Below, in pieces: positions 23,859 to 32,018 of a stretch of 64,000 nt of DNA. Origin of the DNA: Paracoccaceae bacterium (GTDB lineage Bacteria > Pseudomonadota > Alphaproteobacteria > Rhodobacterales > Rhodobacteraceae). The first letter of the stretch is position 1; the number at the start of each line of letters is the position of its first letter. The stretch lies in the NCBI GenBank assembly GCA_026989355.1, contig JALSJM010000013.1, positions 62,001-126,000 on the forward strand, given 5' to 3'. The position numbers and the translations under genes are program-made. The notes beneath the pieces are model-generated. The model did not search any database and was not told where the DNA came from. It was given only the letters and a program-made list of their open reading frames with translations.

Positions 23859-25148
23859 ATGAGCAGGGGAAAGGCGCATCGCCGGGGCTGGCTCGGCCGC
23901 TTCATCCGGCGCTGCATGCGCTTTCGCCCCTGGGCGATCCGGCGCACGCCGCCACGCCGGGCGCGTGCGCCGATCGATCACGTGATCATCCTTGATGGCA
24001 CCATGTCTTCGCTCGAAGAGGGGCTCGAAACCAACGCGGGCACCCTTTACAAGCTGCTGAACGAGGCCGCGAACGGTGGCCGCCTTTCGCTTTATTACGA
24101 AGCCGGGGTGCAGTGGCAGAGCTGGCGCAGCCTGCGCGAGGTGATCACCGGGCGCGGCATCAACCGCAAGATCCGCCGCGCCTACGGGGTGCTGGCCAGC
24201 CGCTATCGTCCGGGCGACAGGATCTTCCTGTTCGGCTATTCGCGGGGGGCCTTCGCTGCGCGCTCGCTGGCCGGCATGATCGATCGTGTCGGTCTGTTGC
24301 GGGCCGAACATGCCACGCCACGCAACATCCGCCAGTTGTGGCGTCATTACCGGAACGATCCCCACAGCCCCGCCGCGCGGGCCTTTGCCGCCGCCCATTG
24401 TCACCGCGAAGTGACGATCGAGATGATCGGTGTCTGGGACACGGTGAAATCGCTCGGTCTGCGCCTGCCGTTCCTGTGGCGGCTGAGCGAAAGACGGCAT
24501 GCCTTTCACAGCCACCATCTGGGCCACAGCGTGCGCCATGGCTATCACGCGCTGGCCCTTGATGAAACGCGCCAGGCCTTTGCCCCGGTGCTGTGGGAAT
24601 ATCCCGAGGGCTGGCCCGGCACGGTGGAACAGATGTGGTTTCGCGGCAGCCATGCCGATGTGGGCGGCCACCTGGGCGGGTTCGAGGCCGCGCGTCCGCT
24701 TGCCAATATTCCGCTGGTATGGATGCTGGAAAAGGCAGAGGGGCTGGGCCTGCCGCTGCCCGCCGGCTGGCACGCGCGCTTCCCCTGCGATCCGATGGCC
24801 GAAATGCTGGGCTGCTGGCGGGGCTGGGGAAAGATCTTTCTGCTGCGCTGCCGCCGCCAGCCCGGGCAGGACCGCAGCGAGCGCATCCACCCTTCTGTCC
24901 ATCTCTCTGTTCCGAACCGCCGGCGGGCCGGTGCCCCGGCGGCCTGTGCCGAGGGCGGTGCCGCAGAACGCCTTCCGTGGTCTTTTCTGCGGGTGTCTTT
25001 TGCCGGCCGCAAGGATGATGACACGGGGCGTCGCCATTGCAGGGGCGAAACCGGCAGGGGCGGCGGCATGGCGGCCGAAGGGGGCAGGGGCGGTGCCCTT
25101 GCCGGCGGACTGCCGGGCAAGGGAACCGGTGGCGATCCCGGGGGATGA
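23859..25148 (+). CDS. DUF2235 alpha/beta hydrolase-like protein with extra C-terminal tail
   Basis: 429 aa. Residues 39-350 match the DUF2235 fold: VIILDGTMSS near the N-terminus, nucleophile elbow GYSRGAFAARS (Ser128), VWDTVKSLG, and MWFRGSHADVGGH containing the Asp and the His of the triad. DUF2235 includes phospholipase-type T6SS effectors, but I see no VgrG, immunity or secretion gene nearby, so a housekeeping hydrolase is more likely. After ERIHPSV (about residue 347), where I expect the family to end, about 80 residues of Arg/Gly/Ala-rich sequence continue with no domain; possibly a lost stop codon. Confidence 0.75.
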   Translation: MSRGKAHRRGWLGRFIRRCMRFRPWAIRRTPPRRARAPIDHVIILDGTMSSLEEGLETNAGTLYKLLNEAANGGRLSLYYEAGVQWQSWRSLREVITGRGINRKIRRAYGVLASRYRPGDRIFLFGYSRGAFAARSLAGMIDRVGLLRAEHATPRNIRQLWRHYRNDPHSPAARAFAAAHCHREVTIEMIGVWDTVKSLGLRLPFLWRLSERRHAFHSHHLGHSVRHGYHALALDETRQAFAPVLWEYPEGWPGTVEQMWFRGSHADVGGHLGGFEAARPLANIPLVWMLEKAEGLGLPLPAGWHARFPCDPMAEMLGCWRGWGKIFLLRCRRQPGQDRSERIHPSVHLSVPNRRRAGAPAACAEGGAAERLPWSFLRVSFAGRKDDDTGRRHCRGETGRGGGMAAEGGRGGALAGGLPGKGTGGDPGG

Positions 25149-25283
25149 CATCGCAGGCCTTGCCGGACCTTCGTGCCAGCCCGCCCTCTGCGGGCCGCTG
25201 TCGGGATGCAATGGGGCCGGGATGGGTGAAAACGGCCGCAGAACGGGCCGGGGTGCATCTGCGGGGCAATTCTCTGCGGGGCG

Positions 25284-26150
25284 TCAGGCCACGTTTTCAA
25301 GCCCTGCCTTCGGCTCCACGCCAAGCGCGTGGCAGATCGTGCGGGTCAGATGCGGCCGGTTCAGGGTATAGAAATGCAGATCCTCGACACCGCCTGCAAT
25401 CAGTTCCGAGCACAGCTCGGTGGCCAGCGAAACCGAAAGCAGCTCTTCACGCCCGTCGCGCGCCGCCCTGGCATAGGCATCGTCAAGCCAGGCGGGCACC
25501 GCGGTGCCGCAGCGGGCGGCGAAGCGGCGGGCGCCTGCCCAGTTCTCGATGGGCAGGATGCCGGGAATGATCGGCGCATCGATTCCGGCCTTCACGCAGG
25601 CATCGCGAAAGCGGAAGAAGGTTTCCGCTTCGAAGAAGAACTGGGTGATGGCGCTGCTTGCGCCGGCATCGATCTTGCGCTTCAGAAAGGCGATGTCGGC
25701 GGCGGTGCTTTCGGCCTCGGGGTGCTTTTCGGGATAGGCCCCGACGCGGATTCGGAACCGGCCGGTGGCGGCCAGCGCCTCGATCAGCTCCACGCTTGAG
25801 GCAAACCCTTCGGGATGCGGCGTGAATTTTTCCTGCCCCTTCGGTGCATCGCCTCTGAGGGCCACGATTTCGCGCACGCCAACCCGGTGATAGTTCTCGG
25901 CGATCTCCAGGGTTTCGGCGCGGGTGGCATTGACGCAGGTCAGATGCGCCGCCACGTTCAGCCCGTAATGCCGGTGAATGGTTTCCACCGCCTCGTGCGT
26001 CAGGCCGCGCGTGGTGCCTCCCGCCCCATAGGTGACCGACACGAATTCCGGGCCGAGCGGCGCCAGGGTGCGCACCGTTTCCCACAGGCGGAACGACGCA
26101 TCAAGCGACTGCGGCGGAAAGAATTCGAACGAAACGCGGGGGGCTTTCAT
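25284..26150 (-). CDS. metF: 5,10-methylenetetrahydrofolate reductase
   Basis: 288-aa FAD enzyme that reduces methylene-THF to methyl-THF for methionine synthesis. VSFEFFPPQS at the N-terminus contains the catalytic Glu, FVSVTYGAGGTTR and ALRGDAPKG follow, then AYPEKHPEA, ITQFFFEAETFFRF and PGILPI. The second Met of MMKAP (26150) is the likely start. Divergent from the metR-like regulator with an inverted repeat between them, which is the classical MetR-metF layout. Confidence 0.95.
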   Translation of the reverse strand: MKAPRVSFEFFPPQSLDASFRLWETVRTLAPLGPEFVSVTYGAGGTTRGLTHEAVETIHRHYGLNVAAHLTCVNATRAETLEIAENYHRVGVREIVALRGDAPKGQEKFTPHPEGFASSVELIEALAATGRFRIRVGAYPEKHPEAESTAADIAFLKRKIDAGASSAITQFFFEAETFFRFRDACVKAGIDAPIIPGILPIENWAGARRFAARCGTAVPAWLDDAYARAARDGREELLSVSLATELCSELIAGGVEDLHFYTLNRPHLTRTICHALGVEPKAGLENVA

Positions 26151-26186
26151 CAAACTGTCCTCTTGATTTCCGTCTTTCTTGCATGT

Positions 26187-26220
26187 TCATGAGAATGAGG
26201 CAAATTCATAATTCTCAAGA
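26187..26220. promoter_or_regulatory. MetR-type operator region
   Basis: tcatgagaat (26187-26196) and attctcaaga (26211-26220) are inverted arms matching at 9 of 10 positions. Between and overlapping them, 26196-26208 reads tgag-gcaaa-ttca, one mismatch from the MetR box TGAA-N5-TTCA. It sits between metF and the metR-like gene, so both could be controlled. Confidence 0.6.
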
Positions 26221-26284
26221 CGATCATGAATTTTCCGGCAGGAAGCCGGGGTCCGGCAGAAACAGGAACGGGATCGCAAGCGCC

Positions 26285-27190
26285 ATGCATCTGGAACTGC
26301 GCCATCTGCGTACCATCAGGGCCATTCACGAAGAAGGCGGGCTGGCGCGCGCCGCCGACCGGCTGTGCATCACCCAGTCGGCGCTCAGCCATCAGATCAA
26401 GGCACTTGAAGAACAGGCCGGAGTCGAACTGTTTCTGCGTCGTTCGAAACCGCTGAGACTGTCGCCCGCGGGCCTGCGGCTGCTGGCGCTGGCCGAGCGG
26501 GTGCTGCCCGAGGTGGCGGCGGTGGAAGAAGAGTTCTTCGGCCTGCGCGAGGGGTCGGCCGGACGGCTGCATATCGCGATCGAGTGCCATGCCTGCTTCG
26601 ACTGGCTGATGCCGGTGCTGGATCTGTTCCGCCGCGCCTGGCCCGAGGTTGATCTCGATATTCGCCCCGGCCTGGCGTTCGGTGCGCTCGATGCGCTTGC
26701 CCGTCAGCAGGTGGATCTGGTGATTTCGTCGGATCCCGAGAAGATCGAGGGTATCGATTTCCAGCCGCTGTTCGATTACGAACCCCTGTTCGTGGCCTCG
26801 GCAACCAGCCCGCTGGCCTGCAAGCCCTTTGTCGAGGCGGAGGATTTCACCGATCAGGTGCTGATTACCTATCCGATGGAGCGCACCCGCCTTGACGTGT
26901 TTTCAGAGCTTCTGGCCCCGGCGCGGATCGAGCCGCGTGCGGTGCGGCAGGTGGAACTGACCGAGATGATCCTGCTGCTGGTGGCCTCGAACCGCGGTGT
27001 TTCGGTGCTGCCCGACTGGGTATTGCGCGAAGTGCGCTATGATGCCGAGTACATCACCCGCCCGCTTACCGAAGCGGGCCTGACACGGCGCCTTCATGCG
27101 GCGATCCGTCGCGAGGATCTGGCCAAGCCCTACATGGCGCACATGCTGCGCCTGTGCCGCTCCGAGCCGGTGAAGCTGCAGAAGGGTTGA
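26285..27190 (+). CDS. metR: LysR-family regulator, MetR-like
   Basis: 301 aa. N-terminal winged helix (MHLELRHLRTIRAIHEEGGLARAADRLCITQSALSHQIKALEEQAG) and a LysR effector domain containing the MetR-typical stretch IAIECHACFDWLMPVLDLFRRAWPEVDLD and GALDALARQQVDLVISSDP. In MetR the effector is homocysteine. Divergent from metF and preceded by a MetR-like box, so the name is well supported. The ATG at 26285 is used; upstream in-frame codons lie in the operator. Confidence 0.88.
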   Translation: MHLELRHLRTIRAIHEEGGLARAADRLCITQSALSHQIKALEEQAGVELFLRRSKPLRLSPAGLRLLALAERVLPEVAAVEEEFFGLREGSAGRLHIAIECHACFDWLMPVLDLFRRAWPEVDLDIRPGLAFGALDALARQQVDLVISSDPEKIEGIDFQPLFDYEPLFVASATSPLACKPFVEAEDFTDQVLITYPMERTRLDVFSELLAPARIEPRAVRQVELTEMILLLVASNRGVSVLPDWVLREVRYDAEYITRPLTEAGLTRRLHAAIRREDLAKPYMAHMLRLCRSEPVKLQKG

Positions 27191-27283
27191 AAGGGGCGGC
27201 AGCTGCGCCCCGCGCGCGGCTTTGCCCTTGGCAGCCCCGGCATATGGCCGTAAAGGAAGCTTCGGACCGGGAGAGCAGAGAAC

Positions 27284-28072
27284 ATGCAGGGCAGTGCCAA
27301 TCTCAACGTGATGATCAAGGCCGCGCGCAAGGCGGGGCGTTCGCTGGTGCGCGACTTTCGCGAAGTCGAGAACCTGCAGGTTTCGATGAAGGGGGCGGGC
27401 GATTTCGTCAGCCGTGCCGACCTGGCCGCCGAAGAGATCATCCGCGAGGAACTGACCGCCGCACGGCCGACCTATGGCTGGTGCGGCGAGGAAAGCGCCG
27501 AACAGGCGGGCAGGGATCCCACCCGGCGCTGGATTGTCGATCCGCTGGACGGCACCACCAACTTTCTGCACGGGCTGCCCCACTGGGCGGTATCGATTGC
27601 GCTCGAACACAAGGGCCGGATCGTGGCCGGGGTGGTCTATGATCCTTCCAAGGACGAACTGTTCTTCGCCGAAAAGGGGCAGGGGGCGTGGATGAACGAA
27701 AGCCGTCTGCGGGTATCCGGGCGCAGCCGGATGATCGAGGCGATCTTCGCCACCGGTCTGCCCTTTGGCGGGCGCGATGATCTGCCCGACACGCTCAGGG
27801 ATCTGGCCCGCCTGCTGCCGCAATGCGCAGGGGTGCGTCGCTGGGGGGCGGCGGCGCTTGACCTGGCCTATGTGGCGGCCGGGCGATACGACGGCTTCTG
27901 GGAACGCCGCCTGCATGCCTGGGATATCGCCGCGGGGCTTGTCATCCTGCGCGAGGCCGGCGGCCTGGCCGAGCCGCTGCAGCCCGGGGGCGACATCCTG
28001 GCCGATGGCGAAGTGATCTGCGCCAACAACCGGATCTTCGACAGCTTTGCCCGGGTGATCCGCGACAGCTGA
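27284..28072 (+). CDS. suhB: inositol monophosphatase family protein (SuhB-like)
   Basis: 262-aa Mg-dependent phosphatase. The metal-binding set is visible: GEES (Glu69), IVDPLDGTTNFLHGLP (Asp86, Asp89) and HAWDIAAGLVILREAGG near the C-terminus. In this order such proteins act on inositol phosphates or have a SuhB-type role; CysQ-like activity is less likely because the sequence follows the IMPase form. Stands 135 bp upstream of dusB and is probably a separate transcript. Confidence 0.88.
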   Translation: MQGSANLNVMIKAARKAGRSLVRDFREVENLQVSMKGAGDFVSRADLAAEEIIREELTAARPTYGWCGEESAEQAGRDPTRRWIVDPLDGTTNFLHGLPHWAVSIALEHKGRIVAGVVYDPSKDELFFAEKGQGAWMNESRLRVSGRSRMIEAIFATGLPFGGRDDLPDTLRDLARLLPQCAGVRRWGAAALDLAYVAAGRYDGFWERRLHAWDIAAGLVILREAGGLAEPLQPGGDILADGEVICANNRIFDSFARVIRDS

Positions 28073-28207
28073 GTATCGGGGGCGCTGCGGCCCCGGAACG
28101 TTCGGAGAGACCCGGAGAGAGAGAGGGCAGCGCCGCAAGCGGAATTGCCTTTTGCGCCGGTTTTGCCTATCCAGAGACAGAACCGCTTAAAATATGGGCA
28201 TCTGCAC

Positions 28208-29383
28208 ATGAATGAGGCAAGTGTGCGCGCACACCCCCCTGAAACCGATAGCGGAACCGGCGGCAGGGGCGCAGCACCAGTCGGGTGCGCCGCAGGGCCG
28301 GGGCGTTCGGATGTGGCGGCAGCGGAGCAGAGACCGGCAGTGCGTCTGCCGGGTCTTGCCCTTTCGCCGCCTGTGTTTCTGGCGCCGATGGCGGGGATCA
28401 CCGACCTGCCGTTCCGCCGGCTGGTGGCATCCTTCGGTGCGGGGCTTGTGGTGAGCGAGATGGTTGCCAGCCAGGAGATGGTGCAGGCCAGGCCCGGCGT
28501 GCGGGCGCGCGCGGCGCTTGGTCTTGAGGAAGGGGCGGCGGCGCATTGCCCGACGGCGGTGCAGCTGGCCGGACGCGAGGCGCGCTGGATGGCCGAGGCG
28601 GCGCGCATGGCCGAAGGCAGCGGCGCGCGCCTGATCGACATCAACATGGGCTGCCCGGCGCGCAAGGTGGCCGGCGGCGGCTCGGGCTCGGCGCTGATGC
28701 GCGATCCCGATCATGCGCTTTCGCTGATCCGGGCGGTGGTGGATGCGGTTTCGGTGCCGGTCACGCTGAAGATGCGGCTTGGCTGGGATGAAACGCAGCT
28801 GAATGCTCCCGAAATCGCCCGGCGCGCCGCGGCGGCGGGGGTGGCGATGATCACGGTGCACGGGCGCACCCGCTGCCAGTTCTACAGGGGCCGGGCCGAC
28901 TGGGCCGCGATCGCCCGGGTGAAGGCGGCGGTGAATGTTCCGGTGATTGCCAATGGCGATATCACCGATCCCGAAACCGCGCGGCGCGCGCGCAGCCTTT
29001 CGGGGGCCGACGGGGTGATGATGGGGCGCGGCGCCCAGGGTGCCCCCTGGCAGCCGGCCCTGGTTGCCGCCGCGCTCCGGAATGGGGCGATGCCGGAGAT
29101 ACCGGAGGGGCGCGCCTTTGCGGCAATGGCAGGTCGGCATTACGAAGAGATGCTGTCGTTCCATGGGCGCTCCCTCGGGCTGAGAGTGGCACGCAAGCAT
29201 CTGGCCTGGTACATGGATCGCGCCGCCACGGATCCTGCCCTGCGGCGCGAAATCCTGACTGCCCGCCAGCCCGCTGCCGTGCTGGCGCGCCTGCCCGAGG
29301 CACTGGGCGGTTTCCGGCTCCGCCCGGAGACATCCTCCACGGCCCCGCCCCGGCAGCCGCCGCAGCGCGAGGCCGCGGCATGA
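28208..29383 (+). CDS. dusB: tRNA-dihydrouridine synthase DusB (NifR3)
   Basis: 391 aa from ATG 28208; an upstream in-frame TTG at 28145 is less likely. FMN-dependent reduction of uridine in tRNA. APMAGITDLPFRRL, NMGCPARKVAGGGSGSALM (catalytic Cys), HGRTRCQFYRG, IANGDI and MGRGAQGAPW are all present. The N-terminal 55 residues are a low-complexity extension before the conserved LPGLALSPPVFLAPMAGI. It is the first gene of the nifR3-ntrB-ntrC operon known from Rhodobacter, and its stop overlaps the ntrB start (ATGA). Confidence 0.93.
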   Translation: MNEASVRAHPPETDSGTGGRGAAPVGCAAGPGRSDVAAAEQRPAVRLPGLALSPPVFLAPMAGITDLPFRRLVASFGAGLVVSEMVASQEMVQARPGVRARAALGLEEGAAAHCPTAVQLAGREARWMAEAARMAEGSGARLIDINMGCPARKVAGGGSGSALMRDPDHALSLIRAVVDAVSVPVTLKMRLGWDETQLNAPEIARRAAAAGVAMITVHGRTRCQFYRGRADWAAIARVKAAVNVPVIANGDITDPETARRARSLSGADGVMMGRGAQGAPWQPALVAAALRNGAMPEIPEGRAFAAMAGRHYEEMLSFHGRSLGLRVARKHLAWYMDRAATDPALRREILTARQPAAVLARLPEALGGFRLRPETSSTAPPRQPPQREAAA

Positions 29384-30474
29384 AGGCCCCCGATCTGTGG
29401 GGGGCGCTGCCCCTGCCGGCCTTCGTGCTTGACGGGCAGGACGTGATCGAGGCCGCGAACCCCGCTGCCGAAGGTTTCCTGAACCGTTCGGCACGGGCCT
29501 TGTCGGGGTGCCACATCCGCAGCTGCCTGACGATGGAGGCGCCGCTTGAAGAAGGCCTCGGGCGGGTCCGGCGCACCGGCGCGCCGCTGTTCATCAATGA
29601 TGTCGGCACCCCCGGCACGGACGGGCTTGGCGATCGCGGCTGCACGATCCAGATTTCCCCCTATGGCGAAGGCCCGAAGCGCGACGGGCGGCTTCTGCTG
29701 CTGGTTTCTCCGCAGGAAACCAGCGGGCCGCTGGCTCATGGCAGGCCGGCGCGCAAGGCGGCAAAATCAGCGATCGGCATGGCCGAAATGCTGGCCCACG
29801 AGATCAAGAACCCGCTGGCGGGGATCACCGGAGCGGCACAGCTTCTGGCAATGAACCTTGCCGGCAACGATCGCGAACTCACCGATCTCATCGTCAGCGA
29901 ATGCCGGCGCATCGTCCTGCTGCTTGAACGGGTGGAGCAGTTCGGCAATCTCAGCCCCCCCCAATGCCGCCCCGTCAACCTGCACGACGCACTGGATCGT
30001 GCCCGCCGCTCGGCGGCCCTCGGCCAGGCGGCGGGCATGACCTTCCGCGAGGATTTCGATCCTTCGCTGCCGTCCACCTGGGCCGATCCCGATCAGCTTC
30101 AGCAGGTTTTCCTGAACCTGATCACCAACGCCGCCCAGGCCGCGGGCAAGGACGGCGGAACCATCACCCTGCGCAGCTATTACGACCAGGCGCTGCGGCT
30201 GCGCGATCACGGCGGCAAGGGGCGTGCCCTGCCGCTGCAGGTAGAGATCATCGACGACGGCCCCGGTCTGCCGCCCGAGATCGCCGACGAGATTTTCGAG
30301 CCCTTCGTTTCGGGGCGCGAAAACGGTACCGGCCTGGGGCTGGCGCTGGTGTCGAAGATCATCACCGATCACGGCGGGCTGATCGGTGTGCGCTCGCGCC
30401 CCGGCCGGACGGTATTTCGCATTTCCCTGCCGCAGGCACCCCCGCTGCCGGACGGCGACGCAGACGGAGGCTGA
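29380..30474 (+). CDS. ntrB: nitrogen-regulation histidine kinase NtrB
   Basis: 364-aa soluble kinase that phosphorylates NtrC when nitrogen is low, gated by PII. N-terminal PAS-like sensor ([23 protein letters not shown]), H-box [22 protein letters not shown] with His140, N-box [13 protein letters not shown], and G-boxes [18 protein letters not shown] and GTGLGLALV. Translationally coupled to dusB by a 4-bp overlap and 4 nt from ntrC. Confidence 0.95.
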   Translation: MKAPDLWGALPLPAFVLDGQDVIEAANPAAEGFLNRSARALSGCHIRSCLTMEAPLEEGLGRVRRTGAPLFINDVGTPGTDGLGDRGCTIQISPYGEGPKRDGRLLLLVSPQETSGPLAHGRPARKAAKSAIGMAEMLAHEIKNPLAGITGAAQLLAMNLAGNDRELTDLIVSECRRIVLLLERVEQFGNLSPPQCRPVNLHDALDRARRSAALGQAAGMTFREDFDPSLPSTWADPDQLQQVFLNLITNAAQAAGKDGGTITLRSYYDQALRLRDHGGKGRALPLQVEIIDDGPGLPPEIADEIFEPFVSGRENGTGLGLALVSKIITDHGGLIGVRSRPGRTVFRISLPQAPPLPDGDADGG

Positions 30475-30478
30475 CACC

Positions 30479-31954
30479 ATGGACGGCACGGTTCTGGTTG
30501 CTGACGACGATCGCACGATCCGCACGGTCCTGACCCAGGCGCTGACCAGGGCCGGCTGCAAGGTGCATGCGACCTCCTCGATCGAAACGCTGATGCGGTG
30601 GATCCGCGAAGGGATGGGGGATCTGGTGATTTCCGATGTGGTGATGCCTGACGGCAACGGCCTTGAAGCGCTGCCCGAGATCGCCCGCATCCGCCCCGGC
30701 CTGCCGGTGATCGTGATCTCGGCCCAGAACACGATCATGACCGCGATTCGCGCAACCGAGGCCCGGGCCTATGACTATCTGCCCAAGCCCTTCGATCTGC
30801 CCGACCTGATGAAACGCGCGGCCCGGGCGCTGCGCGTGAAACGCCGGCGCGTGGGACCTGCTGCCACGGCCAGCGCGGCATCCCCGCGGGAAGCCCCGGC
30901 GGCAGGCCCGGATGGCGATTTGGCCGTCACCGGTGGTGATTGTGCTGCCGCTTCCCGCCCTGCCGATGAAGAAGACAGGCTGCCGCTGGTCGGCCGCACC
31001 CCGCGGATGCAGGCGCTTTACCGGTTGGTGGCCGGGGTCATCAATACCAGCCTGCCGGTTCTGGTTCGCGGTCCGAGCGGCAGCGGCAAATCCCTGATCG
31101 CCCGGGCCATTCACGATTTCGGAAACCGCCGCCAGCATGCCTTCGTGGTGGCTGACATGCTGGATTTCGCCCGCCCCGAGGATCTGCGCCGCCTGTTCGG
31201 GCAGGCCCGCAACGGCACCCTGCTGATCGAGGAGGTCGGCGATATTCCGCTTAACGAACAGGGCAGGCTGGCACGCCTGCTCGATCGCCCCGAGGCCGGC
31301 AGCATCCGCATTCTCTCCACCACCCGCGCCGACCTGCCGGCCCGGATCAGGGAAGGCAGCTTTCGCGAAGACCTCTATTACCGGCTCTGCGGCGTCGAAA
31401 TCGGGGTGCCGGAACTGCGCGACCGGATCGAGGACATCCCGCTGCTGGCCCGGCATTTCCTGGCCCGCGCCCAGGCGCATGCGGCAACGGCTGTTCCCGG
31501 AGGCACGCGGCTGCATCTGGGCGAGGCGGCCATCGAGGCACTGTGCCGCTACAGCTGGCCCGGCAATGTGCGCCAGCTGGAACACGCGATCAACCGCCTG
31601 GCCGCCACCGTTGCCGGCCCTGAAATCGGGTGTGGCGATGTCGAACAGTTGCTGCACAGCCAGCCCGGGGATGACAGGCAGCACTCCGAAGGCGGCGATG
31701 TGCAGCCGCTGTCCGATGCTGTTGCGCGACACCTGCGCCGCTATTTCGACCTGCATCAGGGCGCCCTGCCGCCACCCGGCCTGCACGGCCGGATCCTGCG
31801 TGAGGTCGAGCGCCCGCTGATCGAGATTGCACTAGAGGCCACCACCGGAAATCAGGCCCGCTGCGCGGCCCTGCTGGGCATCAACCGCAATACGCTGCGC
31901 AAAAAGATCGCCGATCTGGATATTCGCGTGACACGTGGGCGCAAGTTGATGTAA
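30479..31954 (+). CDS. ntrC: nitrogen response regulator NtrC, Rhodobacter type
   Basis: 491 aa. Receiver with phospho-acceptor Asp53 ([12 protein letters not shown]), AAA+ domain with Walker A GPSGSGKS (198-205) and a degenerate Walker [13 protein letters not shown] (Glu where Asp is usual), and a C-terminal Fis-type helix-turn-helix ([21 protein letters not shown]). The GAFTGA sigma-54 contact loop is missing: residues 225-245 read straight from the conserved strand to [11 protein letters not shown]. In Rhodobacter capsulatus the same loss goes with activation of sigma-70 polymerase, so the same is expected here. Confidence 0.95.
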   Translation: MDGTVLVADDDRTIRTVLTQALTRAGCKVHATSSIETLMRWIREGMGDLVISDVVMPDGNGLEALPEIARIRPGLPVIVISAQNTIMTAIRATEARAYDYLPKPFDLPDLMKRAARALRVKRRRVGPAATASAASPREAPAAGPDGDLAVTGGDCAAASRPADEEDRLPLVGRTPRMQALYRLVAGVINTSLPVLVRGPSGSGKSLIARAIHDFGNRRQHAFVVADMLDFARPEDLRRLFGQARNGTLLIEEVGDIPLNEQGRLARLLDRPEAGSIRILSTTRADLPARIREGSFREDLYYRLCGVEIGVPELRDRIEDIPLLARHFLARAQAHAATAVPGGTRLHLGEAAIEALCRYSWPGNVRQLEHAINRLAATVAGPEIGCGDVEQLLHSQPGDDRQHSEGGDVQPLSDAVARHLRRYFDLHQGALPPPGLHGRILREVERPLIEIALEATTGNQARCAALLGINRNTLRKKIADLDIRVTRGRKLM

Positions 31955-32018
31955 ATAGGCAACATCAGGTGGGGCCGCGGATGGCAAATGGCCTTGTCCG
32001 CAGGAAAAGGCTCAGTAT

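Noticed and set aside
23859-25148. DUF2235 protein as a type VI secretion effector
   Set aside because: No VgrG, PAAR, adaptor or immunity gene nearby; housekeeping context with metF.
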